Shown piece after piece: positions 22,497 through 35,206 of a DNA stretch of 64,000 nucleotides. Position 1 is the stretch's first letter; the number at the start of each line of letters is the position of its first letter. The translations under genes and the position numbers were made by a program. The notes beneath the pieces are model-generated. The model was not told where the DNA came from, searched no databases, and worked only from the letters and a program-made list of their open reading frames with translations. This DNA comes from Calocera cornea HHB12733 (Eukaryota; Basidiomycota; Dacrymycetes; Dacrymycetales; Dacrymycetaceae). The DNA lies in the NCBI GenBank assembly GCA_001632435.1, contig KV423967.1, positions 1 to 64,000 of the forward strand, in the 5' to 3' direction.

Positions 22497-23842
22497 GCGG
22501 CGCGGCTTGCAAGGCCGAATAGAACGGGGGAACGGGCTTGGACGGGGGAACGGGGTTGAAGACTGGACTTGCTTGCGTAGATTGTGCAGATGGCTGCGTG
22601 GAGGCCCGGCTGGGGAACCCATCGCACATCCTTCCTGCAGCTGCTCTTCGGATGGGTCGTCTGCAGGATCAGGATCAAGCAGCCATGAAAAAGTGGGGTA
22701 GACGGACAGCGGCGCAGGGCTGGTCAGTGTACACCATCCCAGCCAGCGCTGATGCGTGAATGCCCAGCGAGCGTATAATGCAATCCCGCCGCCACACAGA
22801 GTAGCCCTAGATTTCCAGGGATGCTCATGAGTCATGTCCGCATCGGACCATACGGCGATGACCACCGTCCTATAGGTACTCCTCTCCCGCAGCCCTTGCA
22901 GCCCCGTCTTCTCCCCGTCGCCTCTATCAGAATCGCGCGCAATGTCCATGTTGGACGTAAGGAGACGTGTGTTTTCCATCTAGTTATCAAATAGCCCCAA
23001 ATAGGGGACGATCGCCCCGCACAACGCCCACCGCGCCGCCGAGCACGATTTCAGTCGGTCTGAAACATAATAACCCGGCTGTCCAATACTTTGGCGCACA
23101 TTCCGGTAGTGGACGATCTGAGTTATAAACAGAACACACCAGGTGCTTCCGACCTAATCGGCGGCGCTTCTTCGCACATGCCTGGCCAGGGACCAGTAGT
23201 AGTACATATCGGCCATGGCGACGTCACGAACGTGCTTTGACTGTTCAGCCTGTTCTGTTGCTCCATCGCATGCTCATGCTCATGCTTACGCCGTTCTATT
23301 CCAACTAACGCACTCACTACACTGGCAGACAGCACACGGCCGACGGCCTGGTACTCGGACCCACGGGTGAACGGCTCTTCCAGGCGGATCGTGCGATCAA
23401 TGTCGTCGGCAGTCGCAGCCCTGCGTCGCGCACGATGTCATCCATTCTCCATTCGCAGACGCGCGTGGATGGAGCGCCGAACAGAAGAGGGGCAGAAGCC
23501 GGACGGGCCACGGGGCGAGCTCATGCAGGCCATTGCAAGGCAATCTGGTTCTGCAGCCGCCCGACTGCACAAGGTTCTGCCCGAGCGAGCGGGACAGCAT
23601 CGCCTGCGGGATGACCGCTGAATGCGTGCATGAGTGACGTCTCACCGCGCTGCTGAGTACAGTAGCGTCGTCAAGCGATGGAACCCTGCCCGATCTGCCT
23701 AGCGCGACCGAGGCTCGTTCGAGGGCGACTGTGCGGGCGTGCGGGTGGGCGGTGGGTCAATGTAGATAAAGCGCCTGCGACGCTCCATTCGCCCCGCCCT
23801 ATCTCGCCCCCTGCCCGCAGTAGCAAGTAAGGATAAGAAAGG
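22497..23842. other. Intergenic, no supported gene
   Basis: Short open frames on both strands carry no recognisable motif and cannot be chained. The last 60 bp before the RNase T2 ATG are pyrimidine-rich, as expected for a fungal promoter/5' UTR. Confidence 0.5.
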
Positions 23843-25118
23843 ATGAAGGCCGACTATCTCTCCCAGGCGTTCGTGCGCGCCCTCGCGTACTCCCAGTGCC
23901 CACTCTCCTCCAAGCCCTCCCTCCCGGCGCACAACACCAGCGGCGCTCTTTCCTTCCTCCCCGCCTCGCTCCCCTTCGCGCCCGTCTCCCTCTCCTCGAG
24001 CGCGTCCGGCAACCCCTTCTCCCAACTGGCCTCCGATGCGCCCGTCCCCGAGCGCACGGATGCCGCACTCGAAGCAAACGTGATCAACCCGCACGCGCGA
24101 CGCCCGACATTCAACAAGGACCTCAAGGTGCACGCGAGCCACAGGAAGGAGCTCGACCTCAATAGCGTCGCCACGTGCCCCGTCCCGGGCGTGATCTCAT
24201 GCACCGACGAGGCGCAGAGCACCACTGCGTGCTGCGTGCAGAAGCCCGGCGGGGTCCTCCTTCACGTCCAGCTCTGGGACATCGGCATCGGCCTGCCTGA
24301 CAGCTGGGGCATCCACGGTCTATGGTAAGGCATTCGCAGCGTATATGCGCAGAACAGTGCTGATGCACGACAGGCCTGACCTCTGCAACGGCGGCTACGA
24401 CGAGAGCAGCGACGGGGACGGCCGTGCCTACTCGGCGCAGCAGATCTCGTCCGTGCTCGCCAACTCAGGCACGGACGGCCAGAGCCTGGTCGACTTTATG
24501 AACCAAGTCTGGCTGAGCAACGACGATTCGCCGTCCGAGTTCTGGGCTCATGAGGTGAGTGCATATAGGGTAGTGCCGGTGTGGTGATGCGGCACTGATG
24601 AGGCGGTGCAGTGGAAGACGCACGGTGTGCGGGTGTCCACACTCGACCCGAGCTGCTTCAACGACTATCAGCCGGCGCAGGAGGTCCCTCTCTTCTTCGA
24701 GACCGTCGTCAACCTCTTCCGCCAGCTCGACACGTACAGGATGCTCGCCACAGCCGGCATCACCCCGTCCAACAGTAAGACGTACGCCCTAGCGGACCTG
24801 CAGAATGCCGTCGAGCAAGGGTCGGGCTACGTCCCGGACTTTGTCTGCAAGGGAAGCCAGCTCAGCCAGGTCGAGTACTACCTCCGTGCGCAGGGGCCCG
24901 TGCAGGACGGCAACTTTGTGCAGAGCCACCCGACGAGGAACTCGAATTGCCCCGATGAGGGGATCGAGTACCCGGTGAAGTACCCGGATGGGCAGCAGGG
25001 TGGGCAGAGCGCGCGGAGCGGGGGGGAGCGCGGTGGTGAGAGTAGCAGGCAGGGGGAGCACCATGAGGAGCGCGGCCCTCATCATGACAGGCATGGCCAT
25101 CACGAGAGGAGGTACTGA
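23843..25118 (+). CDS. Ribonuclease T2 family protein with atypical ends
   Basis: RNase T2 enzymes cut single-stranded RNA through 2',3'-cyclic phosphates, usually in the secretory pathway, vacuole or outside the cell. Exons 23843-24324, 24374-24554 and 24612-25118 give 389 residues. The catalytic motif CAS I is WGIHGLWPDLCNG (spliced across intron 1). CAS II is FWAHEWKTHGVRVSTL (spliced across intron 2), with both expected His and the Glu present, but the Cys that normally follows HG (HGTC) is replaced. About 115 residues precede the family's usual N-terminal CP..SC..CC region, and no hydrophobic signal peptide is visible at the chosen start. The C-terminal ~35 residues are low-complexity, rich in Gly/Ser/Arg/His (HHEERGPHHDRHGHHERRY). 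The start may be wrong, or this may be an intracellular form. Confidence 0.85.
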
Positions 25119-25431
25119 GCCCGCCACGCACAAGCGGAAGCCCAATAAGCCGAGAGACCCAAGCAAAGCACAGTCAGAGCTGAACTGTTGTTTGTACTCA
25201 AGAGAATGAAAATGATCAAGATTGTCCGCAGTACTGTACCGGTTTGGCAGGAGTGAAAAATATTGGTGATGACGGTTGTGCCGAGCGAGCCTAGTTATCA
25301 CGAGCTCGGCACCGACGCTCCGAGCCCAATAAAGAAGCGGCAAGCTGATCCCTGAGACCCTAACTCCTACAAAAGTACACGTCGTTCGCCCTCCCCCACC
25401 CGCTGAGCGCCCAGCCCCGTCCGGTACACCC
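25119..25431. other. Intergenic spacer RNase T2 / ALG3
   Basis: A 313-bp spacer holding the 3' flank of RNase T2 and the promoter of ALG3. CCAATAAAG at about 25325 is a CCAAT-type motif ~105 bp before the ATG. No other element is seen. Confidence 0.4.
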
Positions 25432-27001
25432 ATGAGCGCACGACCGCCTCTCAACCTGGGCCAGCCCGTGCAGGCACTCACGACTTTCCTGACGCACCCA
25501 GCCTACTTCTGGCATGTAGCCGCCCTCGTACTGGCGGGCGACGCGGTGCTCACGCAGCTCATCATCTGGTTCGTGCCTTGTGAGTCTGTGCACTCCAATG
25601 AGCTGGAGGAGGGGCTGAATGTGGGATGTGCGCGGTAGACACGGAGATCGACTTCTCGACGTATATGGAGCAGGTCGCGGTGTACGATAAAGGAGAGAGG
25701 GACTATGCGCTGCTGACGGGGTCGACGGGGCCGGTCGTGTACGCCCCTTCCTCTCCCCTCTCTTCCCATGGCTAAATATAGCTCGCAGCTACCCCGCCGG
25801 TCACATCTACATCCACTCCCTGCTCTCCTATCTCACCTCCGGCGGGGAGGACCGCTTCCTCCTGCAAGAGATCTACGCCGCCCTCTACTTCGCATGCCAG
25901 CTCCTCGCCGTGCTCATTTACCGCACCGCGGGCGGGGTGCCCAACTACGTGCTGCTCCTGCTCGCGGGCAGCAAGCGGCTGCACAGCATATACGTGCTGA
26001 GGCTGTTTAATGACTGCTGGACTACTCTGGGGATGATGGCGAGCGTGCTGGCGTTCGCCAAGAGGGACTACACGATCGGGAGTGCGCTGTTCAGGTGAGC
26101 TGGCGGCGACTGGCGTGGTGGGAGGATGCTGAGGTCTTGCAGCATGGCCCTCCTGGTCAAGATGAACGCGATCCTCTACTTCCCTGCGATCCTCCTCCTC
26201 CTCTTCCAGTCCATGGGGATAGTTGACACGCTCCTGCAATGCCTGACGCTCATCCTCCCGATCCAGCTGCTGCCCGCGCTCCCCTTCCTCCTCTACAACC
26301 CGATCTCCTACCTCTCCTCGGCATTCGACCTCTCCCGCGCCTTCCTCTACAAGTGGACCGTCAACTGGCGATTTGTCGATGAGGAGACATTCCTCAGCGG
26401 GCGGTTCTCGCAGCTGCTGTTGACCGCACATGCGGGGATGCTCGGTGTGTTCTTGCTGGAGAAGTGGACGAAGAAGGACGGCGGGCTGGGGGAACTGCTT
26501 GGGAGGGGGCTCAAGAAGTGGACGAAGGGCACGCAGGTCGTCAAGCCCACTGCTGACTGTGCGTATCCTCACTACTTAATTTACTGGGGCATCAACTGAC
26601 AGAGATGCAGATATCGTCACCGTCATGTTCACGACCAATCTCATCGGCGTAGCGTACGCGCGCTCGCTGCACTACCAGTTCTACGCGTGGTACGCGCTGC
26701 AAATCCCCTTCCTTCTGTGGCGCACGCCCTACCCCGTGCCGATCAAGTGCGTCTCTCCCGCCCATAACCCTGACCACCCCCCAGCTAACGAGATCCTAAC
26801 CCCAGACTGGCAATATGGGCCGGAATCGAGTACGCGTGGAATGTCTACCCGAGCACGATGCTCTCGTCCGCGGTGCTGCTCGTGGGGCACACGCTGTTGC
26901 TGGGTGGGGTGTTCTTTGGAGACGCGAACGGGAAGGCCGAGCTGAAGCCTCCGTCCGCGAAGAACGCGCAGGTGAAGGCGCCGGCGCAGAAGGTAGAATA
27001 G
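25432..27001 (+). CDS. ALG3: Dol-P-Man:Man5GlcNAc2-PP-Dol alpha-1,3-mannosyltransferase
   Basis: ER membrane enzyme that adds the first lumenal (alpha-1,3) mannose to the dolichol-linked N-glycan precursor. Exons 25432-25579, 25639-25738, 25789-26094, 26143-26558, 26611-26746 and 26806-27001 total 1302 nt, giving 433 residues, normal for ALG3. Signatures are [16 protein letters not shown] in the first lumenal loop, [26 protein letters not shown], and the C-terminal [18 protein letters not shown]. Many hydrophobic segments (for example [32 protein letters not shown]) fit a polytopic protein. The last residues are Lys-rich and cytosolic-looking ([13 protein letters not shown]), compatible with an ER retrieval tail. 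First intron donor and acceptor join a Tyr codon, restoring the PYTEID motif. Confidence 0.93.
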
Positions 27002-27240
27002 CTGGTCCTAATGTGTATTATAACTACTGTTTATTTGCTGAGCCGCTGAAGGAAGGAAGGGAAGGACCGAAGCGCCGCCCTGACACGTGCCGGCAATGAG
27101 AGGATTGCACCCGGTCATGAGCGCGACGCGTTGAGGCCCTGCCAGGACGCGTCTGTCATTTCGCCTACTCTCCATAGAGCAGGGCCATTCTGCTCGCCCA
27201 CTTCCTCGCTACATACACTTCTCACATACCCACATCAACG

Positions 27241-30200
27241 ATGCCCACGCAGCACGAGATCGCCGCGATCCCCTCCGTGCACGGGCCAGGCATAACAAGG
27301 CTCGTCTTCTCCAAAGATGGAAAGTACGTCGCATTCCTGGGTTGCCACCGAGAGGGATGAAGAGCTGACATATTCGGACGCGTAGGAGGATCTTTACCGG
27401 TGGGAAGGACATGACCCTCCGCGTGTGGGTCACGGATGCCCCGACTGATCAGGAGTGTGATACGTATACGGAGCACGACGAGGCCGTCACCTGGGTGGAC
27501 TGTACCGTGCGTCCGACCCACCTCTCGCATTCATGCCTCGCTGACTGGCGGCAAATGTAGCGCGACAAGATCCTAACGGCGTGCGAAGACGCGAGCGTGC
27601 GGATATATGATGCGGACCCGGTCGAGTGGACGGGGTACTTGACGCGCACTGAGGTGATTGCGCTGCGCAGTGTTGTGGTGGATCCGAAGGGCGAGCGGGC
27701 GGTTGTGACCTCTGAGTGCGGCCCCATCTCAATCCGTACTCTTCCGCTATAAAATAACATATCCTCAGCGAGACGATATTTAAGATCGTCTCCCTCTCCA
27801 GCCCAACAGACATTGTCAAAGTCACAGGGCACTCGACCGCCGTGCGCTCGGCTAGCTGGGACCCGAAGGGCGCGTACCTCACCACCTCCGGTGCGGACGG
27901 GAAGATCATGATTTGGGACCTCATGCACGGGGAGCAACCTGTGCAGTTGAAGGTGCTGGATATTGCCCCGAGTGTGGACAATGAGTGAGTTGCTACATTG
28001 AAATGGGTGAAGTTGTGTGCTGACCGGGGCGTAGATCAAACACAGCTGTTTGTGAGATTACGGCTGTTTGGCACCCGAGCGGGAATTATTTCGTGGTTGC
28101 CACCAAGACCAACGGCATGCCTGTGTTAGTCTACCCCACGTACGTTGCACTAATGCGTGCTGTAGAGATCACCGTATATATGCGGGATACATGGTCAAAG
28201 GGTGCTACGTTTGTAGGCGATGGTCACGTCGGGGTGCGGTCTCAAATCGGCGGCTCACGGGGCAACATCTGATCCTATTGTATATAGCTCATTTCAAGCC
28301 TGGCATTTTCGCCAAACGGCCTGTATCTCGCCTCAGGAGGAGAGGACGGACAGGTGATCGTCTGGGATGCCGAAAAGAGGAAGGTTATCGAGAGGTGAGC
28401 AACAACACAGTCATGCTGAGCATCCTCTCACTCATTGGTGCAGGGAGCGGCCATCCGGAACCAAGTCAGCTGTCACCAACATCGGCTGGTCTCCCATAGC
28501 GAACATCATCGCCTTCGTCGATGCGGATGGCAGTTTCAAACGTTGGAAGAAGCCCATTCCGTCGTCTTTACCTAACCCAACCGCCCCGCCAAATCAGGCG
28601 AAGAAGGCACATGTAGCTACGGCGGCAGAAAAGGAGAAGGAGCAGGAGCTTGAGGACGAGCTCTTTGGAGGGGCCGACTTTGACATGGCGGACTTTGAGA
28701 AGGAGGATGAGGAAGAGGCGATTGAGGAGAAGACGTGGGATGACCCGGGTGCGGCCAGACAGATGGGTAAGAGTGCTCCTCTCACACAGGCATTGTATTC
28801 TCACGCTTATTCCATAGTTGCCGTCGTACCTGCCCAACCGCCTTTCCAGCCTGGCTCTACTCCAATGAAGGATGGAAAATGTTATCTTGGTTGGTGCACT
28901 GTCACGATTCTCCGCGCATTTCTCATTTCATGACAGCTTGGAACTTGCTCGGCTACATACAAGCGATCGACCAAGGTTCCTATCACTACGTTACGGTCGA
29001 GTTCTACGACAAGAGCGCGAGGACCGGAGATCGGTTCCAGGACTACAGCCATTTTAGTATGGCTTCCCTCGGTACCTAGCATGTCTTCTTGCTGCTCCCA
29101 TTTAGGCTGACCGCCGATCAGGTGAGCGAGGTGCATTGTATGCTTCCTCTGCCGAGGGCGGCAACCCCAGCATCGTCGAATATCGGCCATATCGGCAAGC
29201 CTCTTGGGCTCCCGATACTCGCTGGAAGCACGAGCTGCCGGAGGGCGAGAACGCCATCGCCGTCGCCGCGGGAGGTTTGCGTCTTGACAAGAGGGATGAC
29301 GAGGAGGGAGGTGGTGATGACGCGGCTGGCTGTGGACAAGTCGTAGTCGCCACCAGCAAGGGCTACGTTCGCTTCTTCTCCGGAAGTGGTATTCAAGAAT
29401 TTATCTGGTCCGCTGGTGCCGATGTCGTCGCCGTAGCAGCGGGTGAGGAGTGGGCTTTCATAATCTACCGCGAAGGAGGTGTCAGCTTGGATGGTATGTA
29501 CCACTTCGTATTATGCTTACCGGCTCTGAACGACTCCGCAGGGTGCCAAAACCTTCGCTATACTCTCATTGCCTTCGACACCTTCGAACCAGTGCAGGAA
29601 GGTCGCTTGCCCATGATGAAGAGGGTGACTCTGAAATGGATGGGGATCACCGAAGACGGGGTGCGTGACGTTTCTTGTACCAGAGGCTGTTACTGATCGA
29701 TTGCAGGCACCTGCGATTTACGATTCCTCTGGAGTTCTGCACGTCCTTCAACATATCCGCCGACCAGGCAAGGGCATGTGGGCCCCGGCTCTTGACACAA
29801 ACACGATGGAGCGTCGAGTAGGGAAGCAAGAGTCCTACTGGCCTGTAGGGGTGTCGGACGCTGAGTTCCATTGCGTCATTCTGAAGGTCGGTGACAAGAA
29901 CAACACTTGCCCAAATGCTTGCTGATGGCTGTGGGCAGGGATTGGAGGAATATCCGTCGCCTAACAAGCCTCCGGTTACGGAGCACAAACTTCGAATGCC
30001 TTTGCTTCGCATGGAGAAGAACGACAAGGGTGAACCTGGCGACGGTATTTTCGAGGAAAAGTGAGTCCCGCACTTGTTTCAAGAGGCTCATGAACTTACG
30101 ATATCCCCAGGATTATTCGTGAGCGGGAGGCCATCAGCTCCCTTCGGGACGCCCTCGCAGATGATGAAGAAGATGACGAGGACATTCCTGCCAAGGAATT

Positions 30201-31587
30201 GGAAATGGACAAAGCTCTCGTTTGGCTCATTGGCAAGGCCTGCATGACAAACAAGGTCCAGCGAGCCTTCGATCTGTGTCGAATGCTGCAGCGACCCGCG
30301 TCTCTGAGGACTGCCCTGCAGCCTGCTCAGCGCTACCACCACAAAGGTCTTGAACAGCGAATACTCACTTTGCTCGAAGAATTGGAAGAGCGTGATCAGC
30401 TGGACGAGCACCGCAAGCAGAGGCAGAAGTGGGGCATCGATCGTGCTCCTCTGGCAGCGGCCTCGCGCCCAGCGAAGGACGGCTGGCCCTCAAGTGTTCT
30501 GGAGAGCTTCCCCCCGCCAGCTCGTGAACGCTCCTTCCTGGCGCCGGCCGTACCAACCGCTCCACGCAAAGCACAGCCAGCACCCTCCTTCAGCTCCACG
30601 ATGTTTTCTCAGACGACCACGCCATCGATTTCCAGGGAAGATTCCTACGTTCCAGAAACTCAGACTGCCGCCGATGATCCGATGGACCTGGAATGGCCAC
30701 CCACCCCACCTGCAAATGGCAAGAGGAAACGCGATGACACCGGCACCATCGAGGAAGAAGTCGAACTCATTCATGACGTCGCACCGCCAGTGAAGCGCAA
30801 GGCGCCAGAAGATGTATCAGCTGCTAAGCCAGCGCCACTTAAATGTGAGGCGCACATGCACAAGTTGGGTTAATAGGTTAGCTGATCGCGCCATCATTTA
30901 GCCACGAATCCCTTCGCGCGCAAGGCGTCTGGGTCGAACAACCCTTTTTCCAGGTCCAGAGCGCAGAATACGAGTGAACCCAATGGGGAGAATAGGGGCG
31001 ATACAGGAAGTAGGTCCTTCGGATATTGCCCGGTATCTCCGTCTGATTCGACTCTATCAGCGCTGCCGAAATCGGGAGCTAAGGCGAAGAAGAAGGAACC
31101 CCAGACCCGGCAGTCAACCTTATTCGGCTTACCACCAGCGGTCACCCCCGCGGTGAAGAAAACTCGTGGCAGACCCCCGAAGGATGCTACCAAGGAGGTG
31201 GACTCCGAGCAAACCCTGGGTTCATTGTCCAAGGACGATACGCAGACCACCGACGAATCCCAAGGTGCAGACGCCACTCAGACTGCGGGCGTGGATGAAG
31301 TCGACGCCACTGCACCAGAAGCACTGATTATCGACGAAGATGATGCGGAAATGGACAATGATGACGATGGTGTCACAGTAACCAAAGCAGTATGTTTTGT
31401 CCACCAGCCTCATGTCGGGTTACTGATTGCCGAATTTCAGCAGACAGCGCCGGATAGCCCGACCTCTTCGGATAAGGAAAATCGAGAGGACAATACCGCC
31501 ATCACAAAACCCTCAGATCCGCCTGCTCATGGTGGGAGCGGTAAAGCCAAGCTGGCTGCATTCCGCATGAACGTCACCGTGTCATAG
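27241..31587 (+). CDS. Replisome adaptor Ctf4/Mcl1 (WDHD1/AND-1 homolog)
   Basis: Couples the CMG helicase to DNA polymerase alpha-primase and other client proteins at replication forks. Early exons are 27241-27323, 27386-27506, 27561-27715, 27769-27984 and one from 28035, with further small introns up to about 31440. The N-terminal WD40 propeller includes TGGKDMTLRVWV, GHSTAVRSASWDPKG, TSGADGKIMIWDL and LAFSPNGLYLASGGEDGQVIVWDAEKR. An acidic linker follows, then the conserved SepB-type second propeller (WNLLGYIQAIDQG, YVRFFSGSGIQEFIW), then a helical domain (AKELEMDKALVWLIGKACM, RAFDLCRMLQRP). The tail is disordered and carries QSTLFGL, a PIP-box-like motif, and TRGRPPKD, an AT-hook-like core. 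One intron after 28105 seems to need a GC donor. The spliced frame looks intact; exact exon borders in 28.1-30.1 kb are approximate. Confidence 0.88.
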
Positions 31588-31723
31588 CTTCCATTAATGT
31601 CTGTTATACAAATGTCCCCATATGGTGCATACGATCCAATGTGTACCTATGTATATGTCAGGTCGTACCTTTTCCTACAAGGCCACAGGCGCCTACCTGA
31701 ACTGTATAATCCCATCTATAATC

Positions 31724-32443
31724 CTAGATGTTGGCCTCCCAGCTGACACCACACCCGCAGCCAGCGCCCTTGGCCTGCGGGTTTGACATTATCCGGAAAG
31801 AGCTCCCGATAAGCTCGGTGGCATAATCGACGGTAGAGCCTTTGAGTAGGTTCAGCGAAATCGCATCTATGAGTACCTTCGACGGTTGCGTGTCCGGCCG
31901 TGTAAATACACTGTAGACAGTTGGCTCCTTTGCACTTTGACATCAGCGAATAATTAGTGCTTACAAATCATCTGGCTCCTGCTTAGCCGTAACATTCATC
32001 GTGTACTGGTATCCGTGACATCCTCCCGACTCGACGCCAATTCTCAGCGCAACATCGGGATTGTTCTCTTTCTCTGCTATGCGTCGCAGTTGCTACTCGT
32101 GGCATTAGTCTGATGTTCCTTACGATTCGACTGATGAGCTCACCTCTCCCGCTCGTTCGGTGATGACGAGCTTCGCCTGTCTGAACACCTCTGGGTCCAC
32201 CTCTAGCTCCATCGCCTCCAGCTGCTTTGGTGTGGGCGCATGGACCAGGATCGCCTGGTCTGCTGCGCTAATCTGAGGAGGCGGAGGAGGGGATGCGAAC
32301 GACCTGCGATGGGCGACGGTGGATGTCGAGGCCGCAGGGGAAATGGCGGGGGTGAGGAAGGTGCGCCCGCGCACAACGGTAGCCATGCCGCGTGCAACAG
32401 CGTAGGCGGTACGCCGCAGAGCAACACGAGCTAGCGCAGACAT
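31724..32443 (-). CDS. ISA2: Mitochondrial iron-sulfur cluster assembly protein Isa2
   Basis: A-type Fe-S scaffold/carrier needed in mitochondria for 4Fe-4S maturation (aconitase, lipoate synthase). Exons in transcription order 32443-32144, 32092-31965 and 31910-31724 total 615 nt, giving 204 residues. The first ~45 residues are Arg/Ser/Ala-rich without acids (RVALRRTAYAVARGMATVVR), a typical matrix-targeting signal. Three Cys ligands of the A-type family are present: GGCHGYQYTM in exon 2 and GAGCGCGVSWE at the C-terminus. Ends in SFRIMSNPQAKGAGCGCG, close to the Isa2 rather than Isa1 consensus. Stop lies 137 bp from the end of the convergent Ctf4/Mcl1 gene. An in-frame upstream ATG (32480-32482) would add 13 residues in front of the presequence. 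Confidence 0.92.
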
Positions 32444-35206
32444 GGTGGACGGTGAGCAAGAGAGAATAGGTAGCGAGCGCACACAGAGCAGCGCAATATG
32501 ACGGTGGGAGAAGCTGGGGAAGCGACCACCGCCTTACGTGAACTGATGTTCGCTTCAGTGATCGGGTCTAATCGGGAAGCCAATATTGCTTCCGTCTTCA
32601 CCGCCACCATCCCGCGTTATTGTTCTTGGGTTTGGAAGTTGACCGCGAAGACGCGCGTTTTGTCTTCGAATCTTTCGATTTTACAGTGGCTTTTTCATGT
32701 ATCTGCTGGCTGTCTGTAATGTCTGAGCCTCGGCTAAAACGGAATTCCATTACGTCGTCTTACGTCTACTTACGTCCGCGATTCTCTGCACACGTAATGC
32801 GCCCGCGGAGAAGTTAGAACCCTGTGCGCTGAATTATCGGAACCCTGTCAACAATGCAGTTACGCGCGCCTTTTTGCTGGCTGTCACTGCCAAGATCTCC
32901 TATTCAGCACCGAAGAAGCCGGTTCTTCTCGGCCGTGCAGCCTCGAGGTCTCCGTGAATGGAGACTTGAGAGATAATATCTGCAAAAAGGAGGTCTCGTG
33001 AACTTCTCGAACGCAGTGGCTCTCGGACGACTCGCTATGGCGTTTTGTTCGATTCTTCGGGCCTATTCATGGCCGTTCGATGAGCTACTCATAACGACTT
33101 CTTATTCTCAAGAAAGCTGGGGTAGACTGTGCTTCCCCGCCGGTATCTTGACTCTGCGACTTCTGACCTTCCCGTCTCAAGTGAAGCAATCATGGGCGGG
33201 ACATATACTTCCTAACAATCCTCCTGAATGGTGTTCCGGAAGTGACCATGGCTTAATGCAGTACGAGAAGACTCTATGCAACATGTCACTCTGGCCGTCT
33301 TTGCTCTACGTCAAGATACGTTCAGCGAGACGAGTTAGGCATACACTGTAAGTCCACTCTAAATTGCCACATGCAGCCAGCCATGAATGCGTGCCAAGCT
33401 GTACGTTCTGCATGCGCCCAGTTCATTACCAGCACCCAATTATGATATGAGTGGTACCGCTTCATGGTCAGACGACGTGACCCATGCTGCCCCTCTTGCG
33501 ATTTGAGGTTGATCAGCCGCCTGTGCAGATTGAGCCAGCCAGCTCATTTCCGCTCGCATCGGAATGCTCTAGTAATGCATGCTGTTTCTGCTGCTCATCA
33601 ATTGTGCTTATATGACAGGTTTCTTCCCCAAAGCAACTGGTGCTTTTCAACTAGGCAGACTCCATACCAATCTGAATGTATAAATAACCAGGGCACAGCT
33701 GATCTTGACCACCAAGACAGCAGTTCATTGCTGTCTTGGTGGTCATTGAACATGTGGGCCTGGTGATGCTACTCAATCTATCCCGTCACCTTTGACGGGG
33801 TATCCTGAACCCTGAAAGCTCCTCGGAGCCGCTGCATGGCCAGTGTGCAGGCCAATACGGTGCCCATTGTGCTTATTGTTGCGCTTGATGCGGCTGCGTT
33901 TCAATGTGAACGCGGCCGCCGAGAGAAATTGAGTGTGTGCGGCCAGAAACAGCTCTAAAACGCGCATGTGCACGGCCAGCTGCTGGCAAAAAGCCGCAAG
34001 CGGCAACGTGTGCATGATGCGTTGGAGACGAACTAAGGCTGACGCGGGCACCGGAACGTGGCATGCTCCAAGAGGAGCAGTTGTCGTCATTGTCAGCGAC
34101 GGCGGTTGGTACTCTGGACCGTGCCTGGATACTTATTCATTCCGGCCGGAATATTGGCCTGATTTGGATTCTGGATGGGTTGGGTGGGACGGAGGCATGC
34201 AGTCGGTATCTGAATCAGTTTACGTTACTTTTGGTATTGTGCAATAACGTTGACTGGGAGATAAACGGCAATAATCCGATGTGGACGTTATCACTCTGCC
34301 ACTCTGGATCAAAGGACGTACTTGTGAGGGAAATGAGCGCGCGCAATGTGGTTAGCAGGAATGTAGTGGGAAGGGCGGGCTTGGACCTGAATTGTGGGAT
34401 CCAGGAACGTTCCAATAGAAAGCTGGGCGAGCCAGGAAGGCAGGACGCATGGAATTACAATGAGGCATGGGCGGGTGCGCAGATAAATCCACACCACCTA
34501 GGGGGTCGCGGTTGTGGCCTGATAAAGAAGCCACTGCAATGAGACAGGTTCGAGGGGATGCCGGCGCTAAAATGGGTTCTGGAACGGACGGACCAATCAG
34601 AAGCGCACATATAAGGAGGTCTGCCGATTGGTCCCGGCCCGACCCCGTGAACTGCTCCCGTGCTTGTGCTTTTTCCTGCGCTTTTCCTCCCTTTCTTCTC
34701 CGGATCGGAAGGCATCTCCCACAGCCGCAGAGTCAGAGTTGCGTGTCTTCCCCGCGACTTATTGCAAGCCAGCACGGCGAGGCATTCCCCGGGTGCAATC
34801 ACCTGCCGCATCTGACATTGCCACGTGCGTGTACAGGCGGTAATCTCGGCCTTCTTTGTGTTCAAATCTTTCACAGCGCTTTTTGCGATTGCGCATCTCC
34901 CTATCTCAACCGTGCCATTCCCATATCGATTCTGCTGTGCTCACCTCACGGCTTCCGGACTCTCGTTGGTCTTCTCTACCCGCTGCTTCTGATTGGGTCT
35001 TGGGTCCACAATTGGGTCCACCCATCACCGGCTCCGCACTTTCGCAACTCTATCCGTGCACAGCTCTCTCCCTCCCTCCTCCCAAATCTGACGGCACACC
35101 CATCCATCCCGGCCATCCCGACCTTCTAGCCTCAATCGCGACAACGCACCTCCACTGGTTTCGTGTTCCAACCGTACACCCACATCCCCCGTGCCCGTTT
35201 TCACGC
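32444..35206. other. Large intergenic spacer with one perfect hairpin
   Basis: About 2.8 kb between divergent ISA2 and NOP16 without a protein gene that can be supported. The only strong structure is the hairpin at 33707-33744 (separate entry). The last ~600 bp (34600-35206) are pyrimidine-rich and act presumably as NOP16 promoter/5' UTR. A long non-coding transcript or an element too decayed to recognise is possible. Confidence 0.5.
33707..33744. repeat. Perfect 16-bp inverted repeat with 6-nt loop
   Basis: GACCACCAAGACAGCA is followed by GTTCAT and then by its exact reverse complement. The pairing does not extend beyond 16 bp on either side. It lies alone in non-coding DNA more than 1.2 kb from ISA2 and 1.4 kb from NOP16. 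Confidence 0.95.
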
